A stretch of 64,000 bases of DNA from Lachnospiraceae bacterium (GCA_017474455.1 JAFVHP010000037.1:143117-207116); one strand, 5' to 3'. Positions 9,576-18,191 are shown, numbered from the stretch's first letter. Program-made: numbers and translations. The notes: generated from the sequence alone by a model not told the origin.

Positions 9576-9586
9576 AAGCGTTCGGA
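9573..9586 (+). promoter_or_regulatory. Possible catabolite-responsive element (cre-like)
   Basis: TGAAAGCGTTCGGA resembles the CcpA target TGWAANCGNTNWCA, with two mismatches at the 3' side. It lies about 200 bases upstream of the orphan sugar ABC ATPase, which would suit catabolite control, but it also overlaps the end of the preceding gene and such matches occur by chance. Confidence 0.25.
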
Positions 9587-9788
9587 ATTGCTGAAAATCA
9601 GCGATGTTGCCCAAAAAACAGCATGGTATTATGTGTAAAATTACCGAAACAAGTGTGCTCTCCGGCCTTCAAATCCGCATTCTATCGGAATTTTGACGAG
9701 ATTTTTGTACAACTTATCGATAAACAAATACAACTCTAAAAGGTATACTTTTTTTAGTTTCTAATCAGCCACTTTAGCGGAGGATATT

Positions 9789-10895
9789 ATGTCAAGTTTA
9801 TCACTCGAAAAAATCACAAAGGTCTATCCCAACGGTTTTGAAGCTGTTAAAGAATTCAACCTTGAGATCGCCGACAAGGAATTCATCATTTTCGTAGGCC
9901 CTTCAGGCTGCGGAAAAACCACAACTCTTCGTATGATCGCAGGTCTGGAAGATATTTCTTCCGGCGTACTGAAGATCGACGACAAGATCATGAACGACGT
10001 AGAACCCAAGGACAGAGATATCGCGATGGTCTTCCAGAACTACGCTCTGTATCCCCACATGACCGTTTATGACAACATGGCATTCGGTCTTAAACTGAGA
10101 AAGGTCCCGAAGGACGAGATCGACAAGCGTGTTCGTGAAGCCGCTAAGATCCTCGACCTTGACAAGCTCCTTGACCGTAAGCCGAAGGCTCTGTCAGGCG
10201 GCCAGAGACAGCGTGTTGCCATGGGCCGTGCTATCGTCCGTTCTCCCAAGGTATTCCTGATGGATGAACCTCTGTCAAACCTGGATGCAAAGCTCCGTGT
10301 CCAGATGCGTACCGAGATCGCAAAGCTGCATCAGAATCTGGGAACAACATTCATCTATGTTACACATGACCAGACAGAAGCTATGACACTGGGAACCAGG
10401 ATCGTCGTTATGAAGGACGGCGTTATCCAGCAGGTCGATTCCCCTCAGAATCTGTATGACAAGCCTTACAACCTGTTCGTCGCAGGATTCATGGGATCAC
10501 CGCAGATGAACTTCCTGGATGCCATTGTCAGCGTTGAAGGAAACGATGTATGCCTGAACGTTGCCGGCAAGCCGATCAAACTTCCTGCAGACAAGGCGAA
10601 AGCCCTTATCGACGGCGGCTACAACGGCAAGACCGTTACCATGGGTATCCGTCCCGAGCATATCAACGACGCAGCCCTTAACGGCGCTACGGAAGCTACT
10701 TATGACTGCAAGGTCGAAGTTTACGAGCTGCTTGGCGCAGAAGTATTCCTGTACTTCGAAATGGACGGCACACCTGTTACCGCCCGTGTAGATCCCAAGA
10801 CGACTGCAAGACCCGGCGATGTTGTCAAGTTCGCGATCGATGTCAGCAGGATTCATGTATTCGACAAGGATACAGAGCTGAAGATCACAGACTGA
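9789..10895 (+). CDS. MsmK/UgpC-type carbohydrate ABC transporter ATP-binding protein
   Basis: A 368-residue ATPase subunit that powers sugar uptake. Walker A is GPSGCGKTT (residues 37-45), the signature is LSGGQRQRVAMGRA, Walker B is VFLMDEPLSNLDAKLR and the switch histidine is in YVTHDQTEAM. The C-terminal ~130 residues form the MalK-type OB regulatory domain (MGIRPEH, ARVDPKT). No permease or solute-binding gene is adjacent, which fits the known multitask role of MsmK-like ATPases that serve several sugar transporters encoded elsewhere. A good ribosome-binding site (GCGGAGG) precedes the ATG. Codon choice looks more biased towards common codons than in its neighbours, as for a well-expressed gene. 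It is followed by a strong terminator, so it is monocistronic. Confidence 0.93.
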   Translation: MSSLSLEKITKVYPNGFEAVKEFNLEIADKEFIIFVGPSGCGKTTTLRMIAGLEDISSGVLKIDDKIMNDVEPKDRDIAMVFQNYALYPHMTVYDNMAFGLKLRKVPKDEIDKRVREAAKILDLDKLLDRKPKALSGGQRQRVAMGRAIVRSPKVFLMDEPLSNLDAKLRVQMRTEIAKLHQNLGTTFIYVTHDQTEAMTLGTRIVVMKDGVIQQVDSPQNLYDKPYNLFVAGFMGSPQMNFLDAIVSVEGNDVCLNVAGKPIKLPADKAKALIDGGYNGKTVTMGIRPEHINDAALNGATEATYDCKVEVYELLGAEVFLYFEMDGTPVTARVDPKTTARPGDVVKFAIDVSRIHVFDKDTELKITD

Positions 10896-10944
10896 TCACC
10901 ATACCGGACCATCTGAAAGGATGGCTGCATCACGAAAACGTAAA

Positions 10945-10973
10945 GGCAGCGTATGAAAATACGCTGCCTTTTT
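10945..10973 (+). terminator. Strong intrinsic terminator
   Basis: A perfect 10-bp stem (GGCAGCGTAT with ATACGCTGCC) capped by a GAAA tetraloop and followed by five T residues, 50 bases after the ABC ATPase stop codon. Confidence 0.93.
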
Positions 10974-11008
10974 CGAACAAGTATTGACCGGGTTCGGGGA
11001 CCCAAGAT

Positions 11009-12100
11009 ATGATTTCGATTCAGACGATCCGAAAGACACTGGAGGAACTGTCCGGCATAACCAGGGCGGAATTTGCCCTGTATGATACGTCAGGGAATGT
11101 CCTTTTTTCTACGGAGAAAGCCGAGATCCATCCCGCGGATGTCATCTCTTCCTTCATTTATTCCGCTGCCGATTCACAGATCATCGGCGACTGTTACCTG
11201 CTCAAGATCAGGGAAGAAGACGAAACAGGATACTGCCTTGCCGCCAGCGGCAGGGGGGATGAGACCTGGACGATCTGCCGGGTCGCCAAGCATGAACTGG
11301 AGAACCTTTCACAGGTCTATAAGGATAAGTACAACCGTAGCAGCTTTTTCCAGAATCTGCTGCTGGATAATCTGCTGCTCGTCGATATCCACAACCAGTC
11401 CAAACGCCTGCATATAGCATATAACGTGCCAAGGGCGGTCATCCTGTTTGAATTCGGGACAAACCTCCAGCCGCAGGATAATGCGGCCGACGAACTGCTG
11501 CAGGAGCTGTTCCGCTCGCAGAACGGGGATTATCTGACAGCCATCGATGAGAACAGCGTGATCCTGATCAAAACGCTGGAAGAGAACGATACGGCGGAGA
11601 AACTGGAAGAAACTGCCCTGATGGCGGTGGATACGCTGGAGACGGAGCTGATGATAGGCGTCCGTGCCTCCTACGGGACCATAGAGACGGAACTGAAGGA
11701 TCTGTCCGCTTCTTATAAGGAAGCCAGGATGGCCATGGAAGTGGGAAAGATATTCTATTATGAAAAACGGGTCATTTCCTATGACAGGCTCGGAATAGGC
11801 AGGCTGATCTACCAGCTGCCGCCCAGTCTGTGCAGGGTGTTCATAAAAGAGGTATTCGGGGACAAGATACCCGACCATATCGATAACGAGATCATGACCA
11901 CCATCAATACATTCTTTGACAACAACCTGAATGTATCGGAAACAGCCCGGCAGCTGTTCGTCCACCGTAATACGCTCGTATACAGGTTTGAAAGACTGGA
12001 GAAAGAGTTCGGACTGGATCTGCGAAATTTCAATGACGCTCTGGTCTTCTATATCGCCATGATGGTCGTAAGGTATATGAAGGCAACGAACAACCTGTGA
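11009..12100 (+). CDS. PucR/CdaR-type transcriptional regulator
   Basis: A 363-residue cytoplasmic protein. The C-terminal ~60 residues (NVSETARQLFVHRNTLVYRF) match the helix-turn-helix of the PucR/CdaR family, which often controls sugar, sugar-diacid or purine use. The central part (~170-290) is like the GGDEF-derived domain of these regulators; the N-terminal ~100 residues are a sensory region that I cannot classify. It lies downstream of the orphan sugar ABC ATPase but behind a terminator, so it has its own promoter. Its 3' end meets a convergent gene 8 bases away with no room for a terminator. Confidence 0.8.
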   Translation: MISIQTIRKTLEELSGITRAEFALYDTSGNVLFSTEKAEIHPADVISSFIYSAADSQIIGDCYLLKIREEDETGYCLAASGRGDETWTICRVAKHELENLSQVYKDKYNRSSFFQNLLLDNLLLVDIHNQSKRLHIAYNVPRAVILFEFGTNLQPQDNAADELLQELFRSQNGDYLTAIDENSVILIKTLEENDTAEKLEETALMAVDTLETELMIGVRASYGTIETELKDLSASYKEARMAMEVGKIFYYEKRVISYDRLGIGRLIYQLPPSLCRVFIKEVFGDKIPDHIDNEIMTTINTFFDNNLNVSETARQLFVHRNTLVYRFERLEKEFGLDLRNFNDALVFYIAMMVVRYMKATNNL

Positions 12101-12108
12101 CGGCGGGG

Positions 12109-13125
12109 TCAGCAAAAATCCCTGATCAATGAAGGAATAAAGCTCTCTTCGGCGGTGGGGCCTTCCTGGATATAGCCGTTTTCGACGCCTTCGGAAATGG
12201 CGAGATCGACGAGTTTTTCATAAGAGCGCTTTGATACTTTATGCGCAAGGGCTTTAATGGCAGGGTCATCGGATGCCCCTGCTGTTTTTATGATCTCCGG
12301 CATCGGTGTGTACTGATTCATAAGGGATATGATGATCCGGTCGCCGAAGGTCCGGTGCAGCCATTCGATGATCCCGCCGGAATCGGCCGCCTGCCGCGGC
12401 ATAACGAGGTGGCGGACGATAACGCCTTTTATCATCAGGCCGTCTGCGCCGATCAGCGGTTCGGGATGCTGCCGGACCATTTCCGTTACGGCGGCAGAAG
12501 CTACTTCAAAATAATCAGGTGCGGAAGCGTATATCGATGAAAGCCGGGGATCCATGAATTTCAGGTCGGCAAGGTAGATGTCGGCAAGGCCGTCCAGCGC
12601 CGCCAACACTTCCGGGCGTTCATAGGAGCCGGTATTCCATACGAACGGGACAGTAAGGCCCAAAAGCCTGGCCTTTTCCATTGCCGGGATCAGGAGCGGT
12701 GTGTAATGGGAAGGTGTGACGAGATTGATATTGTGGGCGCCCTGTGCCTCCAGTGAGAGAAAGATGTCCGCAAGGTCATCTGCGGAAACAGCTTTGCCTC
12801 TGAGCGCGTTTTGTCTCTGGCTGACGGAGGCGTTCTGGCAGAAGATGCAGCCCAGGCTGCAGCCGGTAAAGAAAACTGTGCCGGAGCCTTTCGTACCGCT
12901 GATGCAGGGCTCTTCCCAATGGTGCAGCGAATAGCCGGCGATCCGGATCTGCCCGTCGCTGCCGCAGATACCTGTGTTCCTGGCCCCGGCGGCACTCTCC
13001 GTGTCAGCACTGCCGGGACTGCCGGCGGTACGGCGGGCATGACACTGCCTGGGACAGAGGATGCAGTCTGAAAGATCTGAAAGGCGCTTGTATGAAGGCA
13101 TGTTTTTTTTTGTAAAAATCTCCAT
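12109..13125 (-). CDS. Radical SAM protein, PflX-like (COG1313)
   Basis: The radical SAM cluster motif CSLGCIFC (CxxxCxxC) is followed by QNASVSQ, as in pyruvate formate-lyase-activating-like proteins of the PflX group. A second cysteine set near the N-terminus (CILCPRQC) is also typical. The family makes a 5'-deoxyadenosyl radical; the substrate is not known. The start is uncertain: the ATG at 13125 directly abuts the T-run that ends the SRP RNA gene, and an A9 tract separates it from a second in-frame ATG at 13101. Neither has a well-placed ribosome-binding site. Transcription may read through from the SRP RNA promoter. Confidence 0.85.
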   Translation of the reverse strand: MEIFTKKNMPSYKRLSDLSDCILCPRQCHARRTAGSPGSADTESAAGARNTGICGSDGQIRIAGYSLHHWEEPCISGTKGSGTVFFTGCSLGCIFCQNASVSQRQNALRGKAVSADDLADIFLSLEAQGAHNINLVTPSHYTPLLIPAMEKARLLGLTVPFVWNTGSYERPEVLAALDGLADIYLADLKFMDPRLSSIYASAPDYFEVASAAVTEMVRQHPEPLIGADGLMIKGVIVRHLVMPRQAADSGGIIEWLHRTFGDRIIISLMNQYTPMPEIIKTAGASDDPAIKALAHKVSKRSYEKLVDLAISEGVENGYIQEGPTAEESFIPSLIRDFC

Positions 13126-13299
13126 AAAAAAGCTTCTTTTGCGCTGCGGAGCCTGTAAGCGAATGAAGACCAGGCTGGCTTACGGCACATGAGAGCATCC
13201 GCTTAGTGCTGCTTCGTTCCCGATCTGACACGGTTCACAGCGTCTCATTGCATAAGACCCGGCCTCCCCGGTTACAAAGCTCCGCAGCGCAAAAGAAGC
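13126..13299 (-). ncRNA. ffs: Signal recognition particle RNA (SRP RNA / scRNA)
   Basis: On the minus strand, the segment complementary to 13208-13229 reads GTCAG followed by GGGAACGAAGCAGC, the conserved Ffh-binding apical helix of bacterial SRP RNA with a GGAA loop and asymmetric internal loop; it is flanked by GTGAACC and CACTAAG, as in Gram-positive forms. The RNA is closed by a perfect 21-bp terminal helix (13279-13299 pairing with 13132-13152), and six T residues follow on the minus strand (13131-13126), so the terminal helix doubles as the terminator. The SRP RNA binds Ffh to target nascent membrane proteins. A full Alu domain of the long Bacillus type is not obvious at this ~170-base length, so exact ends are uncertain. 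Confidence 0.85.
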
Positions 13300-13333
13300 G
13301 CTTGAGGTCGTTCGTTTAAGTTTGAAACAATTT

Positions 13334-13339
13334 ATTATA
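13334..13339 (-). promoter_or_regulatory. -10 element of the SRP RNA promoter
   Basis: TATAAT on the minus strand, about 35 bases upstream of the terminal helix of the SRP RNA. No convincing -35 hexamer at 16-18 bases was found, so only the -10 is called. Confidence 0.5.
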
Positions 13340-13375
13340 ACACGTTCAAAGGATACGTGCAGGCCAACCGGCGGC

Positions 13376-14608
13376 TTACTGTACTGGTGCCTCTTCGGAT
13401 GTTTCCGGTTCGGGTGCGGGATAATTGCCTATGTCCGCATTCTGTTCCAGGAACTCGACAGCCTTCTGATTTCTTAACGTCTGCATCAGATAGGCCTTGC
13501 CGGCGGTGTTTTCCGTCTCTTCCGTGATGCCGTTGTCTGCAAGGAACGCGGCATAATCCTCATCCGTTACCGTAAGCCCGTTTTCCGTAAAGATCTTCTG
13601 GGAGGCGACATTCCTGCCCATCCAGATCTTTGCTTCTTCTTCAAGATGCGCCTCGTACCCGTCAGGATAGTAAGCCGCATTGTAATCTTCGACACTGCTG
13701 TAAGGGAAGTTGAGCCCGTACGCGCTGTACATGGACCTCATCTGCTCAAAGGAAGCGTTATCTTCGTTCATGACCAGGGATTCGAGGTAGCGGAGATACT
13801 TTTTGGGATACTCGGTAAGCGTAATGCTGTTATGCAGATAATCGCTGACGGCACTGGAGATCTGAGATGAACGGTAGGTCTCGGCAAGATAAGCGTCATA
13901 ATCCGCAGTGGTGGAAGCGGTGGAGGAATAATACTCCGCAACGAAATCATCGTTCCATTCGGGCGACGTCATGATGCCGTTGACCGTAACGGCGAATTCC
14001 GCGTCCTTGCCCTGCAGCTCCTCGTTGTTGTAATCATCGGGGAAAGTCACGCTGACAGTTACTTCATCACCGGGATGTGTTCCGACGAGCTGGTCTTCAA
14101 AATCATCGATATACGATCCGGAACCGATCTCCAGTGTCGTTCCGGCCCCGTCTGTTGAACCGCCGTCAAAAGCGACGCCGTCGATCGTACCGACATAGTC
14201 CAGATTGATCGTATCGCCTTCCTTCACGGTAAGGGTCGGATCGTCGTCAGCGTACTGATGGGCATTGAGCATGGACTGGTGCTGTGATTCCAGGTATGCC
14301 TCGTCGGCTGTTACAGAAGCCTCATCTATTTTGATGTCGGATGCCGAAAAAGAAGGCAGGAGCTTGTCCACATCGATATCCTTCAGTGTTCCGTCACTGT
14401 TCAGGAATTTAGTGTAATCCGAAGAAGGTGTGATCTGGTTCGCCTTTTTAATGATCGAACTCACGATCCCGATAACGATGAGAACGAGGATCACGGCGGC
14501 AGCCGCGAACAGGATGATCCTGTTCAGCTTTTCCCTCTGTTTTCTCTTGCGTTCCTCTTCCTGGACCTGCAGGCGCTTTGCCTTTGATTTGCTGATTTCT
14601 TCTGCCAT
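13376..14608 (-). CDS. Membrane-anchored trigger-factor-like peptidyl-prolyl isomerase
   Basis: A 410-residue protein with a short Lys/Arg-rich cytoplasmic start, one membrane helix (~residues 27-50, IILFAAAAVILVLIVIG) and a long outside part. Residues ~115-205 form an FKBP domain (DTINLDYVGTIDGVAFDGG, then DFEDQLVGTHPGDE and TFPDDY), the arrangement found in trigger factor. The C-terminal half is helical and like the trigger-factor substrate-binding region. The ribosome-binding N-domain of true trigger factor is replaced by the membrane anchor, so it probably folds exported proteins (inference). The start at 14608 has AGAAAGGA upstream; the open frame runs further 5' over mutY but is not coding. 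It ends in a Pro/Glu-rich tail. Confidence 0.85.
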   Translation of the reverse strand: MAEEISKSKAKRLQVQEEERKRKQREKLNRIILFAAAAVILVLIVIGIVSSIIKKANQITPSSDYTKFLNSDGTLKDIDVDKLLPSFSASDIKIDEASVTADEAYLESQHQSMLNAHQYADDDPTLTVKEGDTINLDYVGTIDGVAFDGGSTDGAGTTLEIGSGSYIDDFEDQLVGTHPGDEVTVSVTFPDDYNNEELQGKDAEFAVTVNGIMTSPEWNDDFVAEYYSSTASTTADYDAYLAETYRSSQISSAVSDYLHNSITLTEYPKKYLRYLESLVMNEDNASFEQMRSMYSAYGLNFPYSSVEDYNAAYYPDGYEAHLEEEAKIWMGRNVASQKIFTENGLTVTDEDYAAFLADNGITEETENTAGKAYLMQTLRNQKAVEFLEQNADIGNYPAPEPETSEEAPVQ

Positions 14609-14734
14609 TTTCGTTACGCATCCTTTCTGATTGTTTTCCGTGTATAATAAGCAAATGCACGCTGAGGTATAGTATACTACAATATTTGTGAAAATAGTGT
14701 GAAACACAATGATCATGCGTAATGAAAGGACTGT

Positions 14735-15799
14735 ATGTGGTACAGGGAACTTCTGTCCTGGTACGGGGAAAATAAAAGAGATCTGCCCTGGCGCAGTGAA
14801 AGGCCTGATCCCTATCATGTCTGGGTGTCGGAGATCATGCTGCAGCAGACAAGGGTCGAAGCGGTAAAGGATCACTACCGCAGGTTCATAAAAGCATTTC
14901 CGGATGTACGGGCACTTGCCGGAGCGGATACGGATGCTGTCCTGAAATACTGGGAAGGTCTGGGTTATTACAGCAGGGCGCGGAATCTGAAGGCCGGCGC
15001 GGGCCAGGTCATGGAAGAGTACGGGGGACAGATCCCGAACAGCGCGGCGGAACTTAAAAAGATAAAAGGTATCGGAGAGTATACAGCCTGTGCCATAGCT
15101 TCGATCGCCTTCGGGGAAAAATGCGCGGCAATCGACGGGAACCTTCTTAGGATCTTTGCACGGCTGACAGCATATAAGGAGAATATAAGGACACAGAAGG
15201 CCAGACAGGAGGCGGAAAGGTATTTCCTTGGCCAGATGCCGGAAAACGGCCTTCCGGGTGTCTATGGGGACATGAACCAGGCACTGATGGACCTGGGGGC
15301 GGAAATATGCGTGCCGGTAAGGCAGGAGAACGGGCCGGACTGCGGCCGCTGCCCGCTGGCCGGCAGCTGCAGGGCATATGGGACGGGAACGGAGAGGAGC
15401 CTGCCCGTCATACCGGAAAAGAAAAGCCGCAGGATACAGGAACTGACAGTTTTTGTGATCCGGGACAATGACAGGTTCGTACTCCGGCAAAGGCCCGGAA
15501 AGGGTCTGCTGGCAGGGCTGTATGAGTTCCCGAATGTTGAAGGTTTTGCGGACAGGAAAGAAGCGCTTCACTGCATCGAAGAGCTTGGCTTTTCACCGGT
15601 CCGGATCATGGAACTGCCGGAGGCGGTGCATCAGTTTACACATGTGGAATGGCGGATGAAGGGCTATGCCGTCTGGGTGGATGATCTATCTCCTGCCAAA
15701 GCCGGAGAGAACGGCTGCTTTGCGGCCACAGCCGGGGAAATAAGCGAAAAGTATTCCATTCCTTCGGCTTTCGGGGCATACCGCCCTTCCACCTGGTGA
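14735..15799 (+). CDS. mutY: A/G-specific adenine DNA glycosylase
   Basis: Removes adenine mispaired with 8-oxoguanine or G. The catalytic Glu is E33 (VSEIMLQQTR) and the catalytic Asp is D134 (AAIDGNLLR), behind the HhH motif KIKGIGEYTACA. The [4Fe-4S] ligands appear as C192, C203, C206 and C212, a C-x10-C-x2-C-x5-C pattern in which the first spacer is longer than the classical x6. A C-terminal NUDIX-like domain (~225-354) recognises 8-oxoG. AAAGGA sits 5 bases before the ATG. It is transcribed away from the isomerase gene. Together with the OGG1-type enzyme at 42231 it supplies an oxidised-guanine repair pathway. Confidence 0.95.
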   Translation: MWYRELLSWYGENKRDLPWRSERPDPYHVWVSEIMLQQTRVEAVKDHYRRFIKAFPDVRALAGADTDAVLKYWEGLGYYSRARNLKAGAGQVMEEYGGQIPNSAAELKKIKGIGEYTACAIASIAFGEKCAAIDGNLLRIFARLTAYKENIRTQKARQEAERYFLGQMPENGLPGVYGDMNQALMDLGAEICVPVRQENGPDCGRCPLAGSCRAYGTGTERSLPVIPEKKSRRIQELTVFVIRDNDRFVLRQRPGKGLLAGLYEFPNVEGFADRKEALHCIEELGFSPVRIMELPEAVHQFTHVEWRMKGYAVWVDDLSPAKAGENGCFAATAGEISEKYSIPSAFGAYRPSTW

Positions 15800-15815
15800 T
15801 TTGTTTTGTTATAAT
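15787..15815 (+). promoter_or_regulatory. Probable sigma-A promoter for malQ
   Basis: -35 TTCCAC (15787-15792) and -10 TATAAT (15810-15815) with a 17-base spacer; the -35 lies within the last codons of mutY. Confidence 0.6.
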
Positions 15816-15836
15816 CACACAAATGTGGCAGAATAT

Positions 15837-15865
15837 AGATAGTGTTTTCAGGGGGAAAACTATCT
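15837..15865 (+). promoter_or_regulatory. Inverted repeat in the malQ leader
   Basis: AGATAGTGTTTTC (15837-15849) is mirrored by GAAAACTATCT (15855-15865) around AGGGG, just before the malQ ribosome-binding site. It could be an operator or an RNA hairpin that limits translation. Confidence 0.4.
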
Positions 15866-15880
15866 GAGGGGGGCTTGATT

Positions 15881-17371
15881 ATGAAAAGAAGCAGCGGAAT
15901 TTTGATGCCGGTTTTCTCATTGCCGTCGCCGTACGGGATCGGCACTGTCGGAAAAGCGGCGTACGACTTCGTGGATTTTCTCCATGATGCGGGGCAGACC
16001 TGGTGGCAGATACTGCCAGTAGGTCCGACCAGCTACGGCGATTCGCCATATCAGAGTCCTTCGGCTTATGCAGGCAACCCGTACTTCATAGACCTGGATC
16101 TTCTGGCGGAGGACGGCCTCCTGACAAAGAAGGAGATCAATGCCGTGTCCTTCGGAGATGATCCGGAGCATGCGGATTACGGCCTCTTATACGAGAACAG
16201 GCTTCCGCTTTTAAAGAAAGCCATGGAGCGCGGCTGGGACGGCGCCGCGGAAGAGATCGGCGAATTCCGCCGGGCAAATGCCTTCTGGCTGGAAGACTAT
16301 GCTGTATTTATGGCTATCAAGCGTGCCAACAAGATGCAGTCCTGGCTGGAATGGGAAGATGAAGGCCTGCGTATGCACAGGCAGGATGCCATCGACCGGG
16401 TCAGGCCGGAACTGGAAGAGGATATCAGGCTTTTCATATTTGCGCAGTACCTTTTCTTTAAACAGTGGGCAAAACTCCGCGAGTACGCGCATGAAAAGGG
16501 CATAATGATCATGGGCGACATGGCCCTTTATGTCGCGCTCGATTCGGCGGATGTCTGGTCGTCGCCCGAGAACTTCCTGCTGGATGAAAAGAATGTACCT
16601 GTCGACGTGGCGGGTGTGCCGCCGGATTATTTCACTGCCGACGGCCAGCTCTGGGGGAATCCCCTGTACAATTACGGCCGCATGGAACAGGACGGTTACG
16701 GGTGGTGGATCCGCATGATCGGCGGAGCCGCGCAGCTTTACGACGCGATCCGGATCGATCATTTCAGAGGCCTGGCCAATTACTGGGCCGTACCTTACGG
16801 CGAAGCTACTGCCAAAAACGGCAGATGGGTCCAGGGCCCGGGCATGCGCCTGGTCTCGGCGCTGAAAGGCTGGTTTACGGATGTACAGTTCATCGCGGAA
16901 GACCTCGGCTTCGCTACGCCTGAAGTAGCACAGCTTTTGAACGAATCCGGCTTCCCCGGAATGAAAGTTCTGGAGTTTGCCTTTGATTCCAAGGAAGAGA
17001 GCAATTACCTGCCTCACACATATCAGCGGAACTGCATCTGTTATACGGGGACGCATGACAACGATACTGTTGTGGGATGGCAGAAGACAGCGGATAAAAA
17101 CGACCTGAAGAAGGCAAAAGCCTATCTCGGCATCAACGACAGCGAAGGTTTTGTCAGGGGAATGATCCGGGGCGGGATGGAGAGCGTTGCCGACCTGTTC
17201 ATAGCCCAGATGCAGGACTACCTGGAACTTGGTGCCGAAGCAAGGATTAACACGCCGGGCGCCGCGAGCGGCAACTGGACCTGGAGGATGCTGCCCGGCA
17301 AGGCAGACAAAAAGCTGGCAAAAGAAATATACGCAATGACGGAAATCTTCGGCAGGCTGAACAGAGTTTGA
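15881..17371 (+). CDS. malQ: 4-alpha-glucanotransferase (amylomaltase)
   Basis: Disproportionates alpha-1,4-glucans during maltodextrin or glycogen use. The 496-residue GH77 protein shows GTVGKAAYDFVDFL and QTWWQILPVGPTSYGDSPYQ near the start, nucleophile Asp in DAIRIDHFRGL, acid/base Glu in FIAEDLGF and the third acid in TGTHDNDTV. The start is placed at 15881 with a purine-rich GAGGGGGG upstream; the frame is open 39 bases earlier. It follows a promoter with an inverted repeat at the leader and is likely a single-gene unit. Confidence 0.95.
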   Translation: MKRSSGILMPVFSLPSPYGIGTVGKAAYDFVDFLHDAGQTWWQILPVGPTSYGDSPYQSPSAYAGNPYFIDLDLLAEDGLLTKKEINAVSFGDDPEHADYGLLYENRLPLLKKAMERGWDGAAEEIGEFRRANAFWLEDYAVFMAIKRANKMQSWLEWEDEGLRMHRQDAIDRVRPELEEDIRLFIFAQYLFFKQWAKLREYAHEKGIMIMGDMALYVALDSADVWSSPENFLLDEKNVPVDVAGVPPDYFTADGQLWGNPLYNYGRMEQDGYGWWIRMIGGAAQLYDAIRIDHFRGLANYWAVPYGEATAKNGRWVQGPGMRLVSALKGWFTDVQFIAEDLGFATPEVAQLLNESGFPGMKVLEFAFDSKEESNYLPHTYQRNCICYTGTHDNDTVVGWQKTADKNDLKKAKAYLGINDSEGFVRGMIRGGMESVADLFIAQMQDYLELGAEARINTPGAASGNWTWRMLPGKADKKLAKEIYAMTEIFGRLNRV

Positions 17372-17442
17372 CTATCTGAAGCATAAGTTCTAGAATAAAG
17401 TGTTTTGCAGTGTGAGTTTTGAATTTATACGTTCGGGTTTTG

Positions 17443-18129
17443 ATGGATATTAATAAACAGCCGGATCAGAAGATCGGTTTTTCGTTATATTTTAAGAAGC
17501 TGCTGTTCCCCGTGTGCGCGGAGCTGCTTTTCATCCTGTCCTATATCCTGTGGCCGGAGAAGGTGCTCTATTTCAACACGGTCTTCAGCATTATTATCGT
17601 TATTTATTTCAGGAAACTGTTTTCATTCCGCAAGTGGGCAGGCTTTTTCCGGCTCCGCCAGTTCTGGATCGCTGTCGGCATAACGGCAGTCCTGACCTAT
17701 CTTCTCCACAAATTGACGGAACTTGTGTCGTTCCGGGAGCTCATCGGTATCCCGGAAGGCAGTATCTCAACGATGATACCCAGCAGCACAACACTTGTGG
17801 GATCTTTGTTCAATATGCTGCTGTATACTCTGATCACGGTCATCCTGCCGCCGTTTGTCGAAACTCTTTTCTACAGGCGCGCGATGATCAGGTTCGAAAC
17901 AAAATGGCTGGTCTATATAACCGCGGCAGCAGGCATGATACTCTGTTCGCTCAACTACGCGCTCGGCCTGCCGGGGATCGTGGAGGGCGTTTTTGTATCA
18001 CTTCCCCTGACCGTGGTATTCCTTCTGACACGCAATATTTACATACCGATCACAGCCCAGCTGATCGTCGGCCTGGCCCGCTTTACCTATCCGATCGTCT
18101 ATGACATAGCGAGGATCATAACCCGATGA
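17443..18129 (+). CDS. CPBP-like polytopic membrane protein (degenerate protease motif)
   Basis: About 228 residues with six or seven hydrophobic helices. FVETLFYRRAM resembles the EExxxR motif of CPBP/CAAX-type intramembrane proteases, but the second Glu is replaced by Thr, and a later LNYALG stands where the second His/Asn motif is expected. It may thus be a non-catalytic relative. The ATG at 17443 is preferred; a TTG at 17419 would extend it by eight residues. Neither has a strong ribosome-binding site. Role unknown; CPBP proteins are known in bacteriocin self-immunity and stress, but no bacteriocin gene is seen nearby. Confidence 0.55.
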   Translation: MDINKQPDQKIGFSLYFKKLLFPVCAELLFILSYILWPEKVLYFNTVFSIIIVIYFRKLFSFRKWAGFFRLRQFWIAVGITAVLTYLLHKLTELVSFRELIGIPEGSISTMIPSSTTLVGSLFNMLLYTLITVILPPFVETLFYRRAMIRFETKWLVYITAAAGMILCSLNYALGLPGIVEGVFVSLPLTVVFLLTRNIYIPITAQLIVGLARFTYPIVYDIARIITR

Positions 18130-18191
18130 TCTGAAGCTGCCGTGACCGGCCAGATCACTTAAGACTTGAAAACCGGATCAAAGGAGCGGCA

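Noticed and set aside
13132-13299. Long inverted repeat read as a mobile element
   Set aside because: The enclosed sequence has the SRP RNA apical core, so the inverted repeat is the terminal helix of that RNA.
14609-15571. Long minus-strand open frame extending the isomerase gene to 731 residues
   Set aside because: It overlaps mutY on the opposite strand, and the extension has no family resemblance; the real start at 14608 has a ribosome-binding site and begins the membrane-anchor protein.
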